A DNA stretch of 64,000 bases from Paractinoplanes brasiliensis (GTDB lineage Bacteria; Actinomycetota; Actinomycetes; Mycobacteriales; Micromonosporaceae). The stretch lies in contig NZ_SNWR01000001.1 in NCBI RefSeq assembly GCF_004362215.1, positions 3,226,001 through 3,290,000 on the forward strand, read 5' to 3'. Positions 1 through 10,721 of the stretch are shown piece by piece; positions within the stretch are counted from its first letter, which is position 1, and every line of letters begins with the position of its first letter. The notes below the pieces were generated by a model, which was not told the origin of the DNA, did no database searches, and worked only from the letters and a program-made list of their open reading frames with translations. Position numbers and translations under genes: made by a program.

Positions 1-883
1 AGCCGCCGAGGAACAGCGTGGTGGCGAACGCCGAGACGGTGATCATGTTGATGTACTCGGCCAGGAAGAACAGCGCGAACTTGAACGACGAGTACTCGGT
101 GTGGAAGCCGCCGACCAGCTCGGACTCCGCCTCGGGCAGGTCGAACGGGGCGCGGTTGGTCTCGCCGACTGCCGCGATGCAGTAGATGACGAAGCTGGGC
201 AGCAGCAGGACCGCGTACCAGCTCGGAGTCGTCACCTCCCAGCCGAAGAGGTTGACCGGGTTGCCGTGGGCCTGGGCGGCGACGATCTGCGAGGTGCTCA
301 TCGAGCCGGCCGTCATGAAGACCGCCACGATCGACAGACCCATGGCGACCTCGTACGAGATCATCTGGGCGCTCGACCGCAGACCACCCAGCAACGGGTA
401 GGTCGAACCGGAGGCCCATCCGGCCAGCACGACGCCGTAGACCGCCATCGACGAGCAGGCGAGCAGCACCAGCACCGAGACCGGCACGTCGGTGAGCTGC
501 AGCGCGGTCTGGTGGCCGAACATGTTGACCACGCCGCCGAACGGGATGACCGAGAACGCCGTGAAGGCGACCGTCGCCGAGATCACCGGGGCAATGAAGT
601 AGACGACCTTGTCGGCCGTCTTCGGGATGATCTCCTCCTTGAACGGCAGCTTGACGCCGTCCGTGAGGCTCTGCAGCCAGCCCTTGGGCCCGACCTGGTT
701 GGGGCCGGGCCGTACCGCCATCCGGGCCACTACCTTGCGCTCATAGTTGATCGTGAAGAGCGTCAGCAGGAGCAGCAGGACGAAAAGGCCGAGCAGCTTG
801 ATCAGCGTGATCCACCAGACGTCGTTCTCGAACGTCTGCAGCGTCGGGTCCACGGCGTTCGCCGCGAGAATCGACGTGTTCAT
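1..883 (-). CDS. nuoH: NADH-quinone oxidoreductase subunit H, 3' end cut by window
   Basis: Membrane subunit of complex I that sits at the quinone-binding junction between the peripheral arm and the proton-pumping arm. About 294 codons are visible; the C-terminus lies beyond the left edge. The product is very hydrophobic, with several predicted membrane helices, and shows the conserved loops GPNQVGPKGWLQSLTDGVK (near residue 50) and GETNRAPFDLPEAESELV (near residue 255), the latter being the family hallmark facing the quinone tunnel. The ATG at 883 overlaps the nuoG stop as ATGA, so translation is coupled. It continues the nuoA-H order, and further nuo genes (I-N) would be expected just outside the window. 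Confidence 0.96.
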   Translation of the reverse strand, partial: MNTSILAANAVDPTLQTFENDVWWITLIKLLGLFVLLLLLTLFTINYERKVVARMAVRPGPNQVGPKGWLQSLTDGVKLPFKEEIIPKTADKVVYFIAPVISATVAFTAFSVIPFGGVVNMFGHQTALQLTDVPVSVLVLLACSSMAVYGVVLAGWASGSTYPLLGGLRSSAQMISYEVAMGLSIVAVFMTAGSMSTSQIVAAQAHGNPVNLFGWEVTTPSWYAVLLLPSFVIYCIAAVGETNRAPFDLPEAESELVGGFHTEYSSFKFALFFLAEYINMITVSAFATTLFLGG

Positions 884-3359
884 GGGTTGACCTCCGACGA
901 GGACGCGAGGATCGGGCCGCTGCGGCCGGCCGAGAGCCGGACAACCGCACCCGCGGTGACGCCGAGGCTGCGACCGACGGTCGAGCCGGGCGAGTTGGTG
1001 GGCAGCCACACGACGCCGGACGGCAGGTCGGTGATGGCGGCCGGCAGGGTGATCGCGCCACGGTCGGTGCCGACGGTGACCGCGTCGCCGTCGACCACGC
1101 CGAGCGACTCGGCCAGCGCCTTGCCGATCCGCGCGACCGGCGGCCGGGCGGTGCCGGCCAGCGCCGTGTCACCCTCGAGCAGCGAGCCCTGGTCGATCGC
1201 GTGGCGCCAGGTGGCCAGCACGGCCTCGTGCTCGCCGAGCGCCGGCAGCGCCACCGCCGCGACCGTGGGGACTGCCGGGCGGACCGACTTGCTGACCGGC
1301 ATCGCGCCCAGCTCGCGGCGGATCGCCATCACGTCGCCCGTGGCCAGCGGGACATCGGTCAGCGCGGCGATGGCCTCGAGCACGCGGCCGTCGGTCATCG
1401 TCGTGCTCGGCAGGACCGTGCCGAAGGACCGCAGCCGGCCCTCCCAGTTCAGGTAGGTGCCGGACTTCTCGGCCGCCGGGGCGACCGGGAACACCACGTC
1501 GGCGCGGCGGGTGACCGCGCTGTGCCGGATCTCGAGGCTGACCACGAAGCCGGCGTTGTCGAGCGCCTGCTCGGCCAGCCGCGGGTCGGAAAGGTCGGCC
1601 GGGTCGACGCCGGCGACCAGCAGGCCGCCGAGCTCGCCCGCGGCAGCCGCCGCGATGATCGCGTCGGTGTCGCGGCCCGGCTTGCTCGGCAGCGCTCCGG
1701 CCTCGACGTCCCAGGCCAGCGAGAGCTCAGCCCGCGCCGCCGGGTCGGCCACCGGACGACCACCGGGCAGCAGGTTTGGCAGGCAGCCGGCATCGACCGC
1801 GCCGCGGTCACCGGCCCGGCGGGGCACCCACGCGAGGCGGGCGCCCGTACGGGCGGCCAGGGCGGCAGCGGCCGACAGCCCACCGGGCACGGTGGCCAGA
1901 CGCTCGCCGACGAACAGCAGGGCGCCGGGGACCGACAGCGCGGCGACCAGCGCGGGATCGTCGGCCAGCAGCCGGGCCTCGTCACCGGGCACCGCCTCGA
2001 CCAGCGTGGCGCCGAGCTTCTCGAATCCCCGCGACAAGAACGGCGCGACCGCGGTGACCTGCAGCTTCTTGCGGCTGTGGGCCTTGCGGAGCCGCAGGAA
2101 GAGGATCGGGCACTCCTCTTCCGGCTCGAGCCCCACGATCACGGCCGACGGGGCGTTCTCGACGTCGGCGTACGTGACGTCGGAAACTCCGGCGACCGAG
2201 GCGGCCAGGAAGTCGGCCTCCTCGGCGCTCAGCGGCCGGGCGCGGAAGTCGATGTCGTTGGTGCCGAGGGCGACCCGGGCGAACTTCGCGTACGCGTACG
2301 CGTCCTCCACCGTGAGCCGGCCACCGGTCAGCACCCCGACGCCCTTGCCCTTGGCCGCGGCCAGGCCCTCGGCCGCCGCCAGCAGGGCCTCGCTCCAGGA
2401 CACCTCGCGCAGCTCACCGGTCTCGGGGTCGCGCAGCAGCGGGTTCAGGATCCGGTCGTTGGCCACTTGGTATTGGAAGCCCCAGCGGCCCTTGTCGCAG
2501 TTCCACTCCTCGTTCACCGCCGGGTCGTCACCGGCCAGGCGGCGCAGCACCTTGCCCCGGCGGTGGTCGGCCCGCATCGAGCAGCCGGCCGCGCAGTGCT
2601 CACAGGCCGTCGGCGTGGAGACCAGGTCGAACGGGCGGGCCCGGAACCTGTACTGCTCGCCGGTGAGCGCGCCGACCGGGCAGATCTGGATCGTGTTGCC
2701 GGAGAAGTACGAGTTGAACGGGACGTCGCCCTCGCCCTCGCCGACCTGGCCGTCGCCGGTGCCCTCGCCGCCGAAGAAGTCGTCGCGGTAGACGTTGATC
2801 TGCTCACCGGACGAGCGGTCCATCAGGTCGATGAACTTGTCGCCGGCGATCTCCTCGGAGAACCGCGTGCAGCGCTGGCAGAGGATGCAGCGCTCGCGGT
2901 CGAGCAGCACCTGGCTGGAGATGTGGATCGGCTTCTCGTACTCGCGCTTGTGCTCCTTGAAGCGCGAGTCGGCCCGCCCGTTGCTCATCGCCTGGTTCTG
3001 CAGGGGGCACTCGCCGCCCTTGTCGCAGGTCGGGCAGTCCAGCGGGTGGTTCGCGAGCAGCAGCTCCATCACGCCGCCCTGGGCCTTGGCGGCCACCGGC
3101 GAGGTGAGCTGGGTCTTGACCACCATGCCCTCGGCCACCGTCTGGGTGCACGAGGCGACCGGCTTGCGCTGGCCCTCGACCTCGACCAGGCACTGGCGGC
3201 AGGCGCCGGCCGGCGCGAGCAGCGGGTGGTCGCAGAACCGGGGAATCGCGATGCCCATCCGCTCGGCGACCCGGATGACCAGCTCGCCCTTCTCAGCGGT
3301 GACCTCGATGCCGTCGATGGTGAGCGTGACGGTGTCAGTCTGCTTGGCCACGTCCGTCA

Positions 3360-3360
<1 letters not shown>
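880..3360 (-). CDS. nuoG: NADH-quinone oxidoreductase subunit G
   Basis: Large iron-sulfur subunit of the complex I NADH-dehydrogenase module, 826 aa. Cluster ligands can be read directly: C43/C54/C57/C71 for the 2Fe-2S N1b, H105/C109/C112/C118 for N5, C158/C161/C164/C227 for N4, and a CxxCxxxC-x27-C set (C253/C256/C260/C288) that matches the off-path N7 cluster found in only some bacteria. The remaining part is the molybdopterin-oxidoreductase-like fold that holds no cofactor in this family. The ATG shares its A with the nuoF stop (TGATG). Length and order are normal for actinobacteria. Confidence 0.97.
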
Positions 3361-4672
<1,312 letters not shown>

Positions 4673-4676
<4 letters not shown>

Positions 4677-5848
4677 TTCTCCTCCTCGTTACCGCGCGGC
4701 ACGTTCTGCCATCCCGGGTTGGGGTCGGTGCCTTCCGGCTTCTGCCCGGCCGTCTGCTCGCTGACGATGCTCTCGCCGCGCTGCGTGTCTCCGGCCGGCT
4801 TGCCGTCGCCCGCCGCGGCGTTCCCCGCGACCCCGGACGCCTCGGCCGGGTTGCTCGGCACGGGCTGCTGAGCCTGCGCGTCCCCCGTCTTGTCGGGCGT
4901 GCTCATCGTGGGGTTACGCTGCTCGGCCGTACGGGTCTCGGGGTCTTTGGCGTCGGTGGTCTGCACCGGCTTGCCCGCGTTGTCGGTGGCCTGCGATCGG
5001 GCCGTACGCCGCTCGGCGACCTTCTCCTCGACCTTCCCGGCGGCGGCACGGACGGCTCCGGTGGCCTTCTCGACCACCGTGGCGACCTTGCCGCGGCCCT
5101 CCTCGTGCTTTTCCTCGCGCGGGGCCGGCTTGGTCTTGGTGATCGGAGCGTCGGGGTTGAAGTTCGCGACCGCGATGCCGTGTTCCTGGGCCAGCGTCAC
5201 GCCACGCAGGGTCGGCGCTCCCGCCACACCGTCGGCGACGGCGCCCTCGCGCGGCTCGGCGAACCCGGCCAGCTGGAACTGCATCTCCTTGAGCGAGCAG
5301 ATGCGCGCGCCCCGGCTCGGGGTGGGCCGCTCGCCGTTGCGAAGCTGCTCGACCAGGGTCACCGCCGCTTCCGGGGTGGCCTCGTCGATCGCGAAGTCGT
5401 AGTTGACCGTCACGACCGGTGCGTAGTCACAGGCGGCCAGGCACTCGGCGTGCTCAAGCGTGATCTGGCCGTCGGCCGTGGTCTCGTCGTGCCCGACCCC
5501 GAGGTGCTCGGAGAGCTCGTCGTAGACCTGCTGGCCGCCCAGCGTGTTGCACAGCGTGTTGGTGCAGACGCTGACCAGGTATTCGCCCGTCGGCCGGCGC
5601 TTGTACATGGTGTAGAACGTGGCGACCGCGCCGACCTGGGCCTTGTTGATGCCCAGGACCTCGGCGCAGAAGGCCACCCCGTTCGGGCTGACGAACCCCT
5701 CTTCGGTCTGTACGAGGTGCAGCAGCGGCAGCAGCGCCGACCGGCTGCGGTCGGCCGGGTAACGGGCAATGATCTCGAGCGCCGGGGCCAGCAGCTTCTC
5801 GGCCAGCGGGGCTGCGGCGGGGGAGAAGTCCACCGTGGTTTCGGACAT
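4673..5848 (-). CDS. nuoE: NADH-quinone oxidoreductase subunit E with long C-terminal extension
   Basis: Thioredoxin-like 2Fe-2S (N1a) subunit of complex I. Cluster ligands are C95, C100, C136 and C140. The conserved domain ends near residue 240, yet the protein runs to 391 aa. The last 150 residues are rich in Ala, Lys, Glu, Thr, Gln and Pro, lack hydrophobic blocks and look disordered. Typical NuoE proteins are about 160-250 aa. The reading frame is continuous and the stop overlaps the nuoF GTG, so the tail is not a sequencing run-on. The ATG follows the nuoD TAA with no gap. The function of the tail is unknown. Confidence 0.95.
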
Positions 5849-7174
5849 TTAGCGGTCACACCCACCCATCACGGGGTCCAGGGAGGCGCCGCCGGCGATC
5901 ACGTCGGCCAGCAGCGCGCCTTCGGCCATCGCGGGGATGGCCTGGAGGTTCACGAAGCTCGGGTCGCGGTAGTGCACCCGATACGGGTGGGTGCCGCCGT
6001 CCGAGACCGCGTGGACACCAAGTTCACCGCGCGGGTGCTCGATGCCGACGTAGACCTGGCCGGGCGGGACCCGGAAGCCCTCGGTCACCAGCTTGAAGTG
6101 GTGGATCAGGGCCTCCATGGACTGGCCCATGATCTTGGCGACGTGCTCCAGCGAGTTGCCGAGGCCGTCGACACCGAGGGCGAGCTGTGAGGGCCACGCG
6201 ATCTTCTTGTCGGAGATCCAGATCGGCCCCGGGCGCAGCCGGTCCAAGGCCTGCTCAATGATCTTGAGCGACTCGCGGATCTCGGCCAGCCGGACCTGGT
6301 AGCGACCCCAGACGTCCGCGGTCGTCGCCGTCGGCACGTCGAACTCGTAGGTCTCGTAACCGCAGTACGGCATGGTCTTGCGCAGGTCCCAGGCCAGGCC
6401 GGCCGAGCGGAGCACCGGGCCGGTGATGCCCAGCGACAGGCAACCCGTGACGTCGAGCACCGCGACGCCCTGAGTGCGCTCATGCCAGATGACCTGGCCG
6501 GAGAGCATGGCCTCGTATTCCTTGAGCTTCTTCGGCAGGTACTTGAGGAAGTCGCGGATCTTCTTGATCGCGGACTCCGGGAGGTCCTGCGAGAGGCCGC
6601 CCGGCCGGATGTACCCGTTGTTCATCCGCAGGCCGGAGGTCTCCTCGAAGATGTCGAGGATGTACTCCCGCTCGCGGAAGCCGTACAGCATCATCGAGAT
6701 GGCGCCGAGCTCCAAACCCGTCGTCCCGAGCCAGACCAGGTGCGACGCGATCCGCTGCAACTCCATGAACATGACGCGGATGGTGGTGGCGCGCTCGGTG
6801 ATCTCGTCGGTGATACCGAGCAGCTTCTCGACGGCCAGGCAGTAGCCCGCCTCGTTGAACATGTTGGCCAGGTAGTCCATGCGGGTCACGAACGTGACGC
6901 CCTGGGTCCAGTTGCGGTACTCCAGGTTCTTCTCGATGCCCGTGTGCAGGTAGCCCACGACCGGCCGCACCTCGGTGACCGTCTCGCCCTCGAGCTCGAG
7001 CACGAGCCGGAGCACGCCGTGCGTCGACGGGTGCTGCGGGCCCATGTTGACGACGATCTTCTCGTTGCTGAGCGGGTCGACCGAGTTGGTGATCGTGTCC
7101 CAGTCGCCACCGGTGACCGTGAAGACGCGGCCCTCGGTGGTCTCGCGCTCGCTCGCGTATCCGGACTGTGTCAT
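5849..7174 (-). CDS. nuoD: NADH-quinone oxidoreductase subunit D
   Basis: Peripheral-arm 49-kDa-type subunit, 441 aa, which with NuoB forms the quinone reduction chamber of complex I. The N-terminal NMGPQHPSTHGVLRL segment near residue 44 is the family signature and carries the quinone-site histidine. The C-terminus ends in DPVMGGCDR, the usual ending that derives from the ancestral Ni-Fe hydrogenase fold. The ATG overlaps the nuoC stop as ATGA, giving translational coupling. Nothing unusual in length. Confidence 0.97.
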   Translation of the reverse strand: MTQSGYASERETTEGRVFTVTGGDWDTITNSVDPLSNEKIVVNMGPQHPSTHGVLRLVLELEGETVTEVRPVVGYLHTGIEKNLEYRNWTQGVTFVTRMDYLANMFNEAGYCLAVEKLLGITDEITERATTIRVMFMELQRIASHLVWLGTTGLELGAISMMLYGFREREYILDIFEETSGLRMNNGYIRPGGLSQDLPESAIKKIRDFLKYLPKKLKEYEAMLSGQVIWHERTQGVAVLDVTGCLSLGITGPVLRSAGLAWDLRKTMPYCGYETYEFDVPTATTADVWGRYQVRLAEIRESLKIIEQALDRLRPGPIWISDKKIAWPSQLALGVDGLGNSLEHVAKIMGQSMEALIHHFKLVTEGFRVPPGQVYVGIEHPRGELGVHAVSDGGTHPYRVHYRDPSFVNLQAIPAMAEGALLADVIAGGASLDPVMGGCDR

Positions 7175-7890
7175 TGGTAGACCCTCCGCTGGTCAGGAGG
7201 CGGAATCTGGGCGCCCTTGTACTCGACGGGCACGCCGCCGAGCGGGTAGTCCTTGCGCTGGGGGTGCCCCTCCCAGTCGTCCGGCATGAGGATCCGGGTG
7301 AGGTTGGGGTGACCGGTGAAGACGACACCGAACATGTCGTACGCCTCCCGTTCCTGCCAGTCGGCGGTCGGGTAGACGCTGGTCACCGACGGCACCGGCA
7401 CGCCCTCGGGCACGGCGACCTCCAGCCGTACGCGGCGACGATAGGTCATCGACGTCAGCTGGTAGGAGATGTGGAACCGCGCCGGGTCGCTGCCCAGGTA
7501 GTCCACGCCGTCGACCGAGGAGCAGAGCTCGAAGCGCAGCGCCTCGTCGTCGCGCATGATCAGGCAGACCTCGGCGATGCGCTCCGGCTTGACGTGCAGG
7601 GTCAGCTCGTCCCGGTCGACGACGACCTTGAGGATCGCGTCGGAGAACCCCGGGTACGCCTCCTGCAGCGAGTCGTGCACCTCGTCGAAGTAGCCGCCGA
7701 ACGGCGGCTCGCTGCCCGCGACGGTCGGAGTGCGGCGGGCCAGGCCACCGAAACCGGAGACGTCACCGGTGCCCTGGACGCCGAACATGCCCTTGTGAGG
7801 GCTGGGCGGGGTCTGCGCCGGCGCGTCGATGTTCGCGCCGGCGCGCTGAGTGGCCGGCACGCCGCCGTCGGACTCGGGCTGGGTACTCAC
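7171..7890 (-). CDS. nuoC: NADH-quinone oxidoreductase subunit C
   Basis: 30-kDa-type subunit of the complex I peripheral arm, 239 aa from the chosen GTG. That GTG at 7890 overlaps the nuoB stop as GTGA, the pattern used throughout this operon; an upstream ATG at 7980 would add 30 unlikely residues lying inside nuoB. The first 60 residues are a Pro/Ala-rich leader, followed by the conserved domain, including the block TADWQEREAYDMFGVVFTGH near residue 165 and the C-terminal RKDYPLGGVPVEYKG. It precedes nuoD in the usual order. Confidence 0.95.
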   Translation of the reverse strand: MSTQPESDGGVPATQRAGANIDAPAQTPPSPHKGMFGVQGTGDVSGFGGLARRTPTVAGSEPPFGGYFDEVHDSLQEAYPGFSDAILKVVVDRDELTLHVKPERIAEVCLIMRDDEALRFELCSSVDGVDYLGSDPARFHISYQLTSMTYRRRVRLEVAVPEGVPVPSVTSVYPTADWQEREAYDMFGVVFTGHPNLTRILMPDDWEGHPQRKDYPLGGVPVEYKGAQIPPPDQRRVYQ

Positions 7891-8558
7891 TTGCCACCTT
7901 CCCGCAGGTGCGGCTGCAACTTCATCCAGTTCTCGATGCGCAGCTGCTCCTCGCGGCCTTCCTTGACCGCCTGGGTCCACTCCGCACGCCGGGCCTTGTC
8001 CACCCGGTACGACGACGGCATCGCGCCCGGCGCGACGATCGGCACCTTGCCCTCGGCCTTGCGGGCCTCCAGCATCTTCTTGCCGTTCGGGCCGAGCGGG
8101 GCGGCCATGACCTTCTCGCGCATCTTGAGGATCGCGTCGATCAGCATCTCGGGCCGCGGCGGGCAGCCGGGCAGATAGATGTCGACCGGGACGATGTGGT
8201 CCACACCCTGGACGATCGCGTAGTTGTTGAACATGCCGCCGGACGAGGCGCAGACGCCCATCGAGATCACCGAGCGCGGCTCGGGCATCTGGTCGTAGAT
8301 CTGGCGGACGACGGGCGCCATCTTCTGGCTCACCCGGCCCGCGACGATCATCAGGTCGGCCTGCCGGGGCGAGGCGCGGAAGACCTCCATGCCCCAGCGG
8401 CCCAGGTCGTAGTGCGGGCCGCCGGCCGCCATCATCTCGATCGCGCAGCAGGCCAGGCCGAACGTGGCACCCCAGAACGAGGACTTACGCGCCCAGTTCG
8501 AGACCTTCTCGACGGAGGTGAGCAGGATCCCCGCAGGGAGTTTCTCTTCGATACCCAT
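7887..8558 (-). CDS. nuoB: NADH-quinone oxidoreductase subunit B
   Basis: Subunit holding the terminal 4Fe-4S cluster N2, which hands electrons to menaquinone, 223 aa. The tandem cysteines C37 and C38 (GLACCAIEMM) plus C103 and C132 (YLPGCPPRPE) are the N2 ligands. The final 40 or so residues are a basic tail typical of actinobacterial NuoB. It starts 6 nt after nuoA and its stop overlaps the nuoC GTG. Confidence 0.97.
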   Translation of the reverse strand: MGIEEKLPAGILLTSVEKVSNWARKSSFWGATFGLACCAIEMMAAGGPHYDLGRWGMEVFRASPRQADLMIVAGRVSQKMAPVVRQIYDQMPEPRSVISMGVCASSGGMFNNYAIVQGVDHIVPVDIYLPGCPPRPEMLIDAILKMREKVMAAPLGPNGKKMLEARKAEGKVPIVAPGAMPSSYRVDKARRAEWTQAVKEGREEQLRIENWMKLQPHLREGGK

Positions 8559-8564
8559 GACGCA

Positions 8565-8930
8565 TCAGTCCCAGTTGAGTCCGCCACGCCGCCACACGTA
8601 CGTGTAGGCGATGAAGACGGTGACGATGAAGAGGACCATCTCGACGAACCCGAACAGGCCGAGCGCCCCGAAGGAGACGGCCCACGGGTACAGGAAGATG
8701 GTCTCGATGTCGAAGATGATGAAGAGCATCGCGGTGAGGTAGAACTTCACCGGGAACCGCCCGCCACCGACCGGCTGCGGCGCCGGCTCGATGCCGCACT
8801 CGTACGCGTCGAGTTTGGCGCGGTTGTAGCGATGCGGGCCGACGATCGGCGCGATCGACACCGAGAACAACGCGAAGAGCGCGCCGAGGATCAGTAACCC
8901 GACGATCGGGACATATGGGTTGATCGTCAT
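8565..8930 (-). CDS. nuoA: NADH-quinone oxidoreductase subunit A
   Basis: Small membrane subunit at the head of the nuo operon, 121 aa with three predicted membrane helices. The conserved acidic loop YECGIEPAPQPVGGGRFPVKF follows helix one, split here by the usual Cys at the quinone-gating loop. A GGAGAGACA ribosome site precedes the ATG. As first gene it is preceded by a 70-bp AT-richer spacer with a promoter-like sequence. Confidence 0.96.
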   Translation of the reverse strand: MTINPYVPIVGLLILGALFALFSVSIAPIVGPHRYNRAKLDAYECGIEPAPQPVGGGRFPVKFYLTAMLFIIFDIETIFLYPWAVSFGALGLFGFVEMVLFIVTVFIAYTYVWRRGGLNWD

Positions 8931-8960
8931 TGTCTCTCCTGCTCGACTATTAGCCGCTTA

Positions 8961-8988
8961 ACACTATTAGTCCGAATTGTTCGTGTCA
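8961..8988 (-). promoter_or_regulatory. Candidate promoter of the nuo operon
   Basis: On the minus strand a -35-like TGACAC (8988-8983) is separated by 16 nt from a -10-like TAGTGT (8966-8961), about 30 nt upstream of the nuoA start. The spacer is clearly AT-richer than its surroundings. This is assignment by eye; no transcript start is known. Confidence 0.4.
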
Positions 8989-9000
8989 GCCGCGGGGTGC

Positions 9001-10296
9001 TCATACGGCCGGCGCGACCTTGGTCAGGCCGTTGATGATCCGGTCCATGCTGTCGCCGCCGCGCGGGTCCGTGAGGTTGGCCAGCAGCTTCAGAACGAAC
9101 CGCATCAGCGTCGGATGCGGCATGCCGTGTTTCGTGGCAATCCGCATGACCTGAGGATTACCGATCAACTTCACGAATACGCCACCAAGCCGGTAATAAC
9201 CGCCGAACCTGAGACTGAGTTCCGACGGATAGGCCCGGAGCGCGCGCTCACGGTCAGCGCCCGCGGGCCGGGCGAGCGCCTGAACTGCGACCTCGGCCGC
9301 CAGCTCGCCGCTCTCCATGGCGTACGCGATGCCCTCGCCGTTCATGGGGTTGACCATGCCGCCGGAGTCGCCGACGAGCATGAGGCCGCGCGTGTAGTGC
9401 GGCACCCGGTTGAAGCCCATCGGCAGCGCGGCGCCCAGGATCGGCCCGTCCGCGTTGGACTCGTCGCGCATGCCCCAGTCGGCCGGCGTCCCGGCCAGCC
9501 AGTCGGTCAGCATCGCGCGGTAGTTGGTCTTCCCGAACGCGCTCGAGCTGTTGAGAATGCCGAGGCCCACGTTCACCCTGCCATCTCCCATGCCGAAGAT
9601 CCAGCCGTATCCAGGGAGAAGGCGGTCGCGGTCGGTCGCGCTGCGCAGTTCGAGCCAGGATTCGAGGTAATCGTCGTTGGCGCGCACCGGCGAGTGGTAA
9701 TAGCGCCGGACGGCCACGCCGAGCGGGCGGTCGTCGCGCTTGGTCAGGCCCATCGCGATCGGCAGCTTGCCCGAGACGCCGTCCGCGGCGATCACCAGCG
9801 GAGCGCGGAACTCGACGGGCTCCTTGCCGGGACCGGACTTGGCCGTGACGCCGATCGCGTGGCCGTCGTCGTCCAGCACCGGGCCGGTGACATTGGTGTT
9901 CGTGTGCAGCACGACGCCCGCCTCGACGGCCCGCTTGGCGAGCATGTCGTCGAAGTCCAGACGGGTCCGCACCAGGCCGTAGTTGGGGAAGCTGGCGAGA
10001 TCGGGCCAGTCCAGTTCCAGCCGTACGCCGCCGCCGATGACCCGCAGGCCCTTGTTCTGCAGCCAGCCGGCCTTTTCCGAGGTGTCGATGCCCATGCGTA
10101 CCAGCTGGCGGACGGCACGCGGGGTGAGCCCGTCGCCGCAGACCTTCTCGCGCGGGAACTCGGTTTTCTCCAGCAGCAGGACCCTGAGGCCGTGCCGCGC
10201 CATGTGATAGGCCGCCGCCGATCCGCCCGGACCCGCGCCGACGACGATGACATCAGCCTCGTCGGCTATTCGTCCGGATGGTACTTGGTTGCTCAC
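9001..10296 (-). CDS. menJ: Menaquinone reductase (MenJ-like), geranylgeranyl reductase family
   Basis: FAD-dependent reductase, 431 aa, expected to saturate one isoprene unit of the menaquinone side chain, as mycobacterial MenJ does. The N-terminal Rossmann motif VIVVGAGPGGSAAAYHMARHG (split after 20: final G) lies at residues 15-35, and a second FAD motif, LMLVGDSGGMVNPMNGEGI, near residue 300 is typical of the geranylgeranyl reductase family. The GTG start at 10296 follows a GGAGG site. Proximity to menG and mqnC supports the menaquinone role over chlorophyll or archaeal-lipid reductases. The exact substrate is inferred. Confidence 0.85.
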   Translation of the reverse strand: MSNQVPSGRIADEADVIVVGAGPGGSAAAYHMARHGLRVLLLEKTEFPREKVCGDGLTPRAVRQLVRMGIDTSEKAGWLQNKGLRVIGGGVRLELDWPDLASFPNYGLVRTRLDFDDMLAKRAVEAGVVLHTNTNVTGPVLDDDGHAIGVTAKSGPGKEPVEFRAPLVIAADGVSGKLPIAMGLTKRDDRPLGVAVRRYYHSPVRANDDYLESWLELRSATDRDRLLPGYGWIFGMGDGRVNVGLGILNSSSAFGKTNYRAMLTDWLAGTPADWGMRDESNADGPILGAALPMGFNRVPHYTRGLMLVGDSGGMVNPMNGEGIAYAMESGELAAEVAVQALARPAGADRERALRAYPSELSLRFGGYYRLGGVFVKLIGNPQVMRIATKHGMPHPTLMRFVLKLLANLTDPRGGDSMDRIINGLTKVAPAV

Positions 10297-10322
10297 ACCA
10301 CACCTCCGTCTCGCAGCAGCTC

Positions 10323-10399
10323 GTGAAACAGTTCACAAGCATGCCCAGATCGGAGTCTAGGACGGCCATTGAAGGTCGTTCTGGTTAGGGAACCCTAAC
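10323..10399 (-). promoter_or_regulatory. Two palindromes upstream of menJ
   Basis: The 107-bp gap between the small gene at 10404 and menJ holds a perfect 7+7 palindrome, GTTAGGG-AA-CCCTAAC (10384-10399), and a second one, GTGAA-acag-TTCAC (10323-10336). The element TGAAACAGTT at 10324-10333 also recurs inverted at 10397-10406. The spacing suggests operator sites in a menJ promoter. The protein that binds is unknown. Confidence 0.45.
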
Positions 10400-10403
10400 T
10401 GTT

Positions 10404-10664
10404 TCAACTGGGTGAATTGCCCGGAGCAAGCACCCTGTCCGCGGCTGCCCGCGCGTCTCCGTCGAGGTAGTCGCGGAAGTTCCCGCCCATCGCCTTGTCG
10501 AGTGCGACGATCAGGTTGTCGACGAGTTCCTGCGCCAGATCAGGGTCCTCGGCGGCGACCATCCTGAGCCGGGTCGCCAGCTCCATGCCGCGGCGCTCGC
10601 CCGCTTCGCGCTCGTCGATCGCGATGTCGATGTCCGTGTCTTCGAGATGCCCGAAGGTCGTCAT
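10404..10664 (-). CDS. Small acidic protein of unknown function
   Basis: An 86-residue product from the ATG at 10664 (a TTG at 10676 in frame would add four residues). It is acidic and predicted helical, with no cysteine, signal peptide or membrane segment. I recognise no family. It sits between menG and menJ on the same strand, so it may belong to the menaquinone cluster, but the 57-nt gap from menG and the operator-like palindromes before menJ leave that open. Codon use (G/C at third positions) supports real coding. Confidence 0.6.
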   Translation of the reverse strand: MTTFGHLEDTDIDIAIDEREAGERRGMELATRLRMVAAEDPDLAQELVDNLIVALDKAMGGNFRDYLDGDARAAADRVLAPGNSPS

Positions 10665-10721
10665 GAGCCGAGCCAAACAGGCAAATCAACACTTCGGGGC
10701 GAAAGCCGTTTTTATCCCCCG

